Source: Chloroflexota bacterium (GTDB lineage Bacteria > Chloroflexota > Limnocylindria > Limnocylindrales > CSP1-4). Taken from it: DNA of 64,000 nt. The stretch covers positions 81,387 to 145,386 of the forward strand of contig JADMIG010000005.1 of NCBI GenBank assembly GCA_015478725.1, written 5' to 3'. Shown in pieces: positions 57,053-64,000 of the stretch; position 1 is the stretch's first letter, and the number at the start of each line of letters is the position of its first letter. The translations under genes and the position numbers were made by a program. The notes under the pieces were generated by a model that was given only the letters and a program-made list of their open reading frames with translations, was not told the DNA's origin and searched no databases.

Positions 57053-57802
57053 TCAACCGGCCGATGGCTCGTCCAGGACCTCGACGCGGATCCGCTTGTT
57101 GATCCGACCCTTGCTCTCGTAGCCGGTGACCCGGATCGTGCCGACCTCCCGCGTGTTCGCGACGTGGGTGCCCCCGTCCGCCTGGAGGTCGAGCCCCACG
57201 ATCTCGATGGTCCGGATCCGATCGATGCCCGCGGGCAGGAGGTTGATCTTCGTCCGGATGAGATCGGGGATGGCGAATGCTTCGTCACGCGGAAGGATGG
57301 CCACCCGGACGTCTCGCTCCGCACGAAGCTCGCGGTTCACGGTCTCCTCGATGGTCGCCACGAGCTCGCCGCTCATCCGCTCGAACTCGAAGTCCATCCG
57401 GCCCGAGCCGGGCTCCATGTTGCCGCCGGTGACCTGCGCCCCGAAGTCGCGCCACACGACGCCGCACAGGGCGTGGAGCGCCGTGTGCGTCCGCATCAGG
57501 AGGTGACGTCGGGCCCAGTCGAGCTCGACTTCGAGGAGATCGCCGACCGCCGGCGGATCGTCCTGGCCCAGGTCGAGGAGGTGGACGACGTCCGATCCCG
57601 CCCGGCGGGCGCTCGCGACCGTCCAGCGTCGTCCGTCGACGGAGCGGAGGAACAGTCCCCGGTCCGCGGGTTGGCCACCACCGCCCGGATAGAAGACGGT
57701 CCGATCGAGGACCACGAGGGACCGATCCGCCGGATCGATCGAGAGGACGCGCGCCTCCACGGACCGAGCGTAGGCGTCGATCGCGGCGATCGAATCAGCC
57801 AC
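57053..57802 (-). CDS. Alanyl-tRNA editing protein (AlaX-M type)
   Basis: 249 residues, a free-standing homologue of the AlaRS editing domain that hydrolyses mischarged Ser- or Gly-tRNA(Ala). Landmarks: TVFYPGGGGQPADRG at the N-terminus, zinc ligands in RTHTALHAL (HxxxH), VTGGNMEPGSGRMDFEFE, and QADGGTHVANTREVG. The usual Cys of CGGTHV is Asp here. The start is GTG with GGAGG upstream. It is convergent with the transhydrogenase operon. Confidence 0.88.
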   Translation of the reverse strand: MADSIAAIDAYARSVEARVLSIDPADRSLVVLDRTVFYPGGGGQPADRGLFLRSVDGRRWTVASARRAGSDVVHLLDLGQDDPPAVGDLLEVELDWARRHLLMRTHTALHALCGVVWRDFGAQVTGGNMEPGSGRMDFEFERMSGELVATIEETVNRELRAERDVRVAILPRDEAFAIPDLIRTKINLLPAGIDRIRTIEIVGLDLQADGGTHVANTREVGTIRVTGYESKGRINKRIRVEVLDEPSAG

Positions 57803-57842
57803 CGGCGAAGCCTCCGATCCCGAGAAGCGGGTCCCGATCCGG

Positions 57843-58364
57843 CTACTTGACCGTCAGCGTCCCGGTCATGTTCGGATGGACCGTGCACTGGAACGGGTAC
57901 GTCCCTGCCGCCAGCGCCGGCACGTCGTACGTCGTCGTGATGACACCGGTGACGATGGCACCCTTGAAGGCGACGCTGCCGTCCGCCTGCTTGATCTCGA
58001 TGTTGTGAGGGACGCCGGGATCCTCGTTGTCGAACGTGATCTGGAAGGCCTGGTTCGCGGGGGCCGTGAGGTCGGCCACGACGAACGCGATGTTCTGGGC
58101 CGTCTCCTTGATCGCGGTTCCGCCGCCGCCGCTGCTGGCGGGGGCGCCCGCCGACGATGCCGCGGACGGCGAGGCTCCGGTCGAGGCCCCGGCGGATGCT
58201 CCCGCGGATGGAGCGGCTGAAGCAGCCGGCGACGGCGTCGCCGGCGGGGGTGGCGCGAAGGTCCAGCCGGGTGCGGCCGTGCTCGTGCATGCCCCGGCCG
58301 CCAGGCCGATGGCGAAGGCGAGCGGGAGGAGTCGGGCGGGGCGCAGGTTCACAGATGAACGCAT
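57843..58364 (-). CDS. Cupredoxin-like lipoprotein (plastocyanin/azurin fold)
   Basis: 173 residues: a lipoprotein signal (LLPLAFAIGLAAGAC), an Ala/Ser/Pro-rich linker of ~65 residues, then a ~95-residue copper-binding domain with the type I site His in DPGVPHNIEI and Cys-His-Met in FQCTVHPNMTG. It probably carries electrons outside the membrane or handles copper. ATG with GAGG upstream is chosen; the upstream frame is only antisense-like sequence. A TAGAGT box at about 58445-58450 could be its -10. Confidence 0.88.
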   Translation of the reverse strand: MRSSVNLRPARLLPLAFAIGLAAGACTSTAAPGWTFAPPPPATPSPAASAAPSAGASAGASTGASPSAASSAGAPASSGGGGTAIKETAQNIAFVVADLTAPANQAFQITFDNEDPGVPHNIEIKQADGSVAFKGAIVTGVITTTYDVPALAAGTYPFQCTVHPNMTGTLTVK

Positions 58365-58470
58365 GTCGTCGATCAACCTCACAGGCGGGCGGTCGGGGGA
58401 GGAGGCGGACTCCGGGCGACGCAGGTCGATGGGTTCCGCGCTCACTCTACCGCCCGCCGCAGCAACGCGT

Positions 58471-61400
58471 TCAGTTCCCGTCGGTGATGCCGAGCCGGAT
58501 GGCGACGGCAGCAGCCTCGACGCGGCCGGAGACCGCGAGCTTGGCGAGGATGTTCCCGACGTGGACGCCGACCGTCTTCTGGCTGATGAACAGCCGCTCG
58601 CCGATCTCGCGGTTCGTCCGGCCCTGGGCGATGAGGAGAAGCACCTCGCGTTCGCGCGGGCTCAGCCCGAACGGATCCGGGCGTCGAGGCGACGGGTCCC
58701 CGATGAACCCTCGAACCAGGTCCGAGATGGGCCCGGGCGTCGTCCGGATGGTACGTTCATCGCGGGCGAGCAGGGCGCTCGTCGCGGCGGCCCCGATGTG
58801 GGCGAGGGCGCCCCCGACGGGCGCGGCGGTGGTCGCCGACCCGGCCGTCCGGGTGCCGGCGAGAGACGCCTGGCTCGCCTCGTCCTCCGACTCGGATGTG
58901 GCCGCGAGACGGATCAGGGCCCTGCCGGCGAGCTCGATGAGGGTCCGCTGGAGCGGTCCCGCACCGAGCCCGACGGCGATGTCGTAGGCCTCGATCAGCG
59001 GCTCCCGAGCCTCCGATCGATTCGACCGCGCATCTCGACCGCCGCCGAGGTACGCCTCCGCCTGATGCCAGCGGGCCCGGGCGACCTGGTACGGCTCGTG
59101 CAGTCCGGCCCAACGATCGCCGACCGCGGCCCAGACGGTCGGGTCGTCGCGCCCGTCGAGTCGCAGGCGGAACGCGCGGGCCGTCGCGATCGCCGCATCG
59201 GCGGCCCGGCGTGAACCGATCGTCCTCGCGACCCCCGATCCCTCGACCGCCGCCTCGGCTTCGCTGAGGATGTCGCGGCCACGGGTCCTCGCCGCGGCGA
59301 TCGTCGCGAGGTCTCTCCGGCTGCGTGCGTCGAGCGCGATCGCCGCCTGCACCTCAAGCGCCGTCTGTGCCGTCCGGGCGATGAGGACCCAATCCTCGGT
59401 CAGACGCGCGGCGGTCCACGCCCGCTCACTCGCCCGTCGCGCATCCCCGACATCGGTCCGCCAGAGGGCGTATGACGCCGCGGCCAGGTACACGGGGACG
59501 GACGACTGCGCATCGGGGACCACCTCCACCTCCACGAGGAGCTGTCCGAGGAGCCGGCCCGCTGTGTCGCCGCCATCCGACTCGATCTCGACGACCGCGA
59601 GGTTGACGATCGCGTTCACGAAGTCCGCGCCGCTGAGGCTCCACTCGAGCGCCCGAGTGGAGAGCGATCGGCTCTCCGGCCAGCGGCCGAGGAGGAACAG
59701 CGATTCCGCGGCGTTGCCGCGGAGGAAGTTGCCGAACGCGGCCTCGAGGCCGGCCATGCGCGCCTCGGCGATCCCGGTCTCGGCGATCGTCACCGCCTCG
59801 TCGCGACGGCCGATGAGATCGAGCACCGTCGTGAGATTCGCGAGGACGCGGAACCGCTCCTCGAGGTCACCCCGCTCGATCGCCAGCTGTCCGGTCTCTC
59901 GCAACTGATCCACCGCCGACTCGGGGTCGTCCCCCCAGCCGAGACTCACGCCGAGAGTGGTGAGCACGTGCGTCTCGACGTCCGCGGCGTCGAGCCCGAC
60001 CTCGCGGGCGATGCGAAGGGCCTCCTCGCCAGTCTGTCGAGCCTCCCGGAACGATCCGTCGAGCATCTGGACCTGGGCCAGCGAGGCGAGGACGAGGGCA
60101 CGCTCTCGCGTGGACGTCCTGGGTGCGAGCTCCACGGACCGACGATGGGCGACGAGCGCGCCCTGTGGATCGCCGAGCGAGCGTCGATACCGGCCCAGCC
60201 GCTCGTGGAGCAGCGCCAGGCGAACGAGATCCCGACGCTCGTCGAGGCGGACGATCGCGGCCTCCGCGAGTGCGGCGGCGCGCGGCGCGCGACCGGCGGC
60301 GAATGCAGCCTCGGCGGCGCGCGCCAGCAGCCCCGGGAGGCCCTCGGCCGCCGTGGTGCCGCTCGTCAGGTCCGCGGTCCGGCCGACGGGCTCGACGAGC
60401 TCGAGGGCGAGCTCGAGGAACCCGAGCGCGTTCTCCGCGGCGCCGACCGCCTCGGCCTCTCCGGCCGCCTCGAGCGCGGTGGTCCGTGCGCGACCGACGT
60501 CGTGGGCGGCGAGCCAGTGACCGACGGCCGCGGCCGGACGATCGTGGAAGGCTGCCGCGAGCGCCGCCCGGTGTCGCCGCAGTTCGTGCGGCAGGAGATC
60601 GGAGGCGACCGCACGACCGATGAGCTCGTGCCGGAACCCGATGACCGGGATCCCGCTCGCCGCCGTCGACTCGACGACCCAGTCCGATCCGATCGCCTCC
60701 TCGAGACCGGCCTCGAGGCTCGGATCGAGATCGTCGGCAGCCCGGCGATGATGCGCCGGCGTCTGGCGCAGCTGGCGCTCGGTCGGGACATCGACGCCGG
60801 CGGCGATGATCGTCAGCTCGCGGCGGGTCACGGGACCCTCGGCGACCGAGAGGAGGCGCAGGACCGCGCGGCATTCAGGCGATCGACGCCTGAGGCGGGT
60901 GAGGACGGGTTCCTCGAGTCCGCCGGCTCCCGTGCCGCCGCCGCCGTCGCGACGCGCGAGCAGCACCTCCTCCGCCACGAGGGGATTGCCGCGCGAGCGC
61001 TCGGCGACGAGGAGGAGCAGGGCCGCGGACGGCCGCTCGCCTTCGATCCCTCCGACGAGCTCCGCGAGCTCGGGTCGATCGAGCGGGGCCAGGTCGATCC
61101 GTTCGGCCGGATGCGGCGTGGCGGCCATCGCTCCAAGGTCCGCGCTGAACGGATGAGGGCGGGTGATCTCGTCCGGCTGGAACGTGGCGAGTACGGCGAG
61201 GCGTCCGCGCCGCGAGATGCGGGTGATGAACGTCACGAGCGATCGAGTCGCCGGGTCGGCCCGGTGCAGGTCCTCGATCGCGAGCAGGACCGGCCTCCGC
61301 TCTCCGAGCGCCCACAGGACGCCGAGAAAGCGTTCGAGGACCCGCGTCTGTCGACGTTCCGGGGCGATGTGCGCGCTGTGGCCGATGGCGACCGAGCGCT

Positions 61401-61761
61401 CGAGGCGCGCCGACTCGACCGGAAACAGGCGGCCGAGCTCGGCGATCCCGGGACCGAGGATCGCGCCCAGGTCCTCGTCGTCCAGCGCGGCGAGCACCGG
61501 TGCCAGTCCGGCGACGACCGGGCCGTAGGGCGATTCCCGGTCGGCGGCGCGAACGGTGCCGCGGATCATCGTGAACGGATCGGTCAGCGACGCGAGGCGG
61601 AGGCTCGTTTCATCGAGCAGACGCGACGACCCGATGCCTCCGGAACCGGCGAGGAGGAGGGTCGTCGAGGTCCCCTCGCTGGCGTGCTCGAGGGTCGCCG
61701 CCACCCGGGCGAGCTCACGCTCACGGCCCACGAAACGGGCGCTCGTGTAGCTGCTGGGCAT
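58471..61761 (-). CDS. Large LuxR-family ATPase-type regulator (MalT/LAL-like) with degenerate P-loop
   Basis: 1096 residues: an AAA-like N-terminal domain (RFVGRERELARVAATLE), a long tetratricopeptide-like helical region (about 400-1000), and a C-terminal LuxR helix-turn-helix (LSPREREVLLLIAQGRTNREIGERL, SQKTVGVHVGNILAKL). The Walker A loop reads AGSGGIGSSRLL where family members have GxxGIGKSRL, so the essential Lys is Ser. Walker B (AIEDLHRAD) is kept. Nucleotide hydrolysis may be lost while binding remains possible. Divergent from the DNA methyltransferase gene. Confidence 0.88.
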   Translation of the reverse strand: MPSSYTSARFVGRERELARVAATLEHASEGTSTTLLLAGSGGIGSSRLLDETSLRLASLTDPFTMIRGTVRAADRESPYGPVVAGLAPVLAALDDEDLGAILGPGIAELGRLFPVESARLERSVAIGHSAHIAPERRQTRVLERFLGVLWALGERRPVLLAIEDLHRADPATRSLVTFITRISRRGRLAVLATFQPDEITRPHPFSADLGAMAATPHPAERIDLAPLDRPELAELVGGIEGERPSAALLLLVAERSRGNPLVAEEVLLARRDGGGGTGAGGLEEPVLTRLRRRSPECRAVLRLLSVAEGPVTRRELTIIAAGVDVPTERQLRQTPAHHRRAADDLDPSLEAGLEEAIGSDWVVESTAASGIPVIGFRHELIGRAVASDLLPHELRRHRAALAAAFHDRPAAAVGHWLAAHDVGRARTTALEAAGEAEAVGAAENALGFLELALELVEPVGRTADLTSGTTAAEGLPGLLARAAEAAFAAGRAPRAAALAEAAIVRLDERRDLVRLALLHERLGRYRRSLGDPQGALVAHRRSVELAPRTSTRERALVLASLAQVQMLDGSFREARQTGEEALRIAREVGLDAADVETHVLTTLGVSLGWGDDPESAVDQLRETGQLAIERGDLEERFRVLANLTTVLDLIGRRDEAVTIAETGIAEARMAGLEAAFGNFLRGNAAESLFLLGRWPESRSLSTRALEWSLSGADFVNAIVNLAVVEIESDGGDTAGRLLGQLLVEVEVVPDAQSSVPVYLAAASYALWRTDVGDARRASERAWTAARLTEDWVLIARTAQTALEVQAAIALDARSRRDLATIAAARTRGRDILSEAEAAVEGSGVARTIGSRRAADAAIATARAFRLRLDGRDDPTVWAAVGDRWAGLHEPYQVARARWHQAEAYLGGGRDARSNRSEAREPLIEAYDIAVGLGAGPLQRTLIELAGRALIRLAATSESEDEASQASLAGTRTAGSATTAAPVGGALAHIGAAATSALLARDERTIRTTPGPISDLVRGFIGDPSPRRPDPFGLSPREREVLLLIAQGRTNREIGERLFISQKTVGVHVGNILAKLAVSGRVEAAAVAIRLGITDGN

Positions 61762-61767
61762 GGGCCC

Positions 61768-61773
61768 ATTCTA
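61768..61773 (-). promoter_or_regulatory. Candidate -10 box (TAGAAT), leaderless
   Basis: TAGAAT lies 6 nt before the ATG of the LuxR-type regulator. The same hexamer and spacing precede the GntR gene. Confidence 0.55.
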
Positions 61774-61860
61774 TGGTCGGCCTCTGCCGGGCGTCCTCAT
61801 CCGACGCCCGCGCGCATCACCCGGTGAACCTGGCCGATCGCGCCGGACGCGCTCGCCGGG

Positions 61861-61866
61861 TACGCT
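61861..61866 (+). promoter_or_regulatory. Candidate -10 box (TACGCT), leaderless
   Basis: TACGCT is 6 nt before the ATG of the DNA methyltransferase gene, so the two divergent genes both look leaderless. Confidence 0.5.
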
Positions 61867-61872
61867 CACGCG

Positions 61873-62821
61873 ATGACGGAACCGCGCCGATCCGCCCACC
61901 CGGCGAACACGCTCAACGAGCTGCCTGGCGAAGAGTGGCTCTACTTCACCAAGTCCGTCTGGACCACCGCGTATCCGTCGGAGCTCGGCCACGCGCTCCG
62001 CAAGGTCCACGGGGCGAACAAGCCGCCACGTCTCATGGCCCGCCTCATCGAGTTCTTCAGCCGCAGCGGCGAGATCGTCCTCGACCCGTTCGCTGGCGTC
62101 GGTGGGACGCTTCTCGGCGCGGCCATCGCCCGGGGCCCGCGCCGGGCACTCGGCATCGAGCTCGATCCCCGCTGGATCTCGACCTACGAGAACGTCGTCC
62201 GAACGCTGTGCGCCGAACGGGATGGCCGGGGGCCGCTCCTCGTCGACCTCGGCACTGCCGATCCCGGCGGGGTGCGGTCGTTCGACCCGGCCGGCTGCGA
62301 CCTTCGCCTCGGCGACGCCCTCGCGATCCTGCCGACCCTCCCGGATCGCTCGGTCGATGTCATCGCGACGGACCCGCCGTACAACGTCCAGCTCGCGCTG
62401 ACGATGGCGGGCGGACCCCTCGCTACGGCGCATCCGAACCGCCGGACCGACTACGCGATGATCACGGCCGACCCCGCCGACCTCGCGAACAGCCCCGACT
62501 ATCCGGCCTTCCTCGACCGGATGACGATCGTCCTCGGGGAGCTCCGGCGCGTCCTCCGCCCGACTCGCTATGCGTGCCTCATCGTGCGGGACGCCTACCA
62601 GGACGGTCGGTACTGGTTCACCGGTGCGGATCTTGCAGCCCGGGCCGCGGGTGTGGGGCTCGTCCCGAAGGGCGACCTCATCTGGTACCAGGCGGGGACC
62701 CGCCTGCGCCCATACGGCTACCCGCGATCGTTCGTCCCGAACATCGCCCACCAGCACATCCTCGTGTTCCGTCGCGAGGACGCGGGGGGCGCTCGTCGAC
62801 GGGCGCGCCGATCGACCGAGG

Positions 62822-62847
<26 letters not shown>
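61873..62847 (+). CDS. DNA methyltransferase (N4-cytosine/N6-adenine type), orphan
   Basis: 324 residues. The SAM motif comes first (VLDPFAGVGGTLLGAAIARG, then GIELDPRWIS) and the catalytic motif IV later (IATDPPYNVQLALT), i.e. FxGxG before DPPY, gamma-like order. A C-terminal segment with LIVRDAYQDGRYWF and ILVFRRED follows. DPPY in place of SPPY suggests adenine N6, but N4-cytosine enzymes with DPPY exist. No restriction nuclease or specificity gene is nearby, so it is an orphan methylase perhaps used for regulation. Its end overlaps the convergent gene by 26 bp. Confidence 0.85.

Positions 62848-64000
<1,153 letters not shown>

Noticed and set aside
54721..57324. 867-codon minus-strand open frame opposite the transhydrogenase genes
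   Set aside because: Antisense of pntAB/pntB and intergenic repeat region; strongly Arg/Asp-rich with no recognisable domain.

Overview
The window is 64 kb of very GC-rich (about 70%), densely coding DNA with short intergenic gaps and many 1-4 bp gene overlaps (ATGA, GTGA, TTGA). I see no rRNA or tRNA genes, CRISPR array, insertion sequence, integrase or phage gene. The mix (CUT1, ribose-type and branched-chain ABC importers, acyl-ACP desaturase, three-subunit transhydrogenase, MprF-like lipid synthase, Tat lipoprotein, LuxR-type ATPase regulator, small zinc-ribbon membrane protein) and frequent leaderless-looking starts suggest a free-living high-GC Terrabacteria member. A Chloroflexota of the Limnocylindria/Ellin6529 kind is my best guess, with an actinobacterium second. 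This is inferred from style, because no phylogenetic marker lies in the window.

Layout. 1-2927: end of a sugar ABC importer operon with a DeoR repressor and a mutarotase-like enzyme. 2422-5578 (minus): an ABC exporter of one ATPase and two permeases. 5632-13176: secreted phosphoesterase, GT87-type membrane protein, an acetyltransferase gene broken by one in-frame TGA, a zinc-ribbon membrane protein, RidA and a membrane-anchored esterase. 13525-18429: Tat lipoprotein, acyl-ACP desaturase, then a cold-shock protein and a DEAD-box helicase. 18474-21985: CapA-like protein, a 20-residue basic peptide, a methyltransferase and TatA. 22062-27883 (minus): complete liv importer with a fumarylacetoacetate-hydrolase-type enzyme as last gene, divergent from a GntR regulator. 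28736-31233: PDZ-less HtrA-like protease and a FAD amine oxidase. 31257-36029 (minus): ROK repressor and a xylose/ribose-type importer. 36162-40045 (minus): sulfite-oxidase-like protein, then an ammonia-lyase-like protein without the MIO triad, coupled to an IclR regulator. 40894-46831 (minus): envelope cluster of MprF-like synthase, esterase (paralogue of the one at 11440), methyltransferase and polytopic protein. 47984-52793 (minus): homocysteine methyltransferase, PEP carboxylase and aldose epimerase, all coupled. 52857-56700: CPBP-type membrane protein and the pntAA-pntAB-pntB transhydrogenase. 57053-64000: AlaX editing protein, cupredoxin, a large LuxR ATPase regulator, an orphan DNA methyltransferase and a proline-rich membrane protein running off the edge.

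Working together: nutrient import dominates, with three importers each beside a plausible regulator. The two complete importer operons start with the binding-protein gene and place a strong hairpin right after it, which would raise binding protein over channel. The envelope cluster pairs a lipid aminoacyl-transferase with a lipase-like hydrolase, a combination known elsewhere to make and remove aminoacyl-lipids. Two intergenic regions 43 kb apart carry the same ~30-bp repeat in both orientations. At least eleven genes have a TANNNT box 6-8 nt before the start codon, a sign of widespread leaderless transcription.
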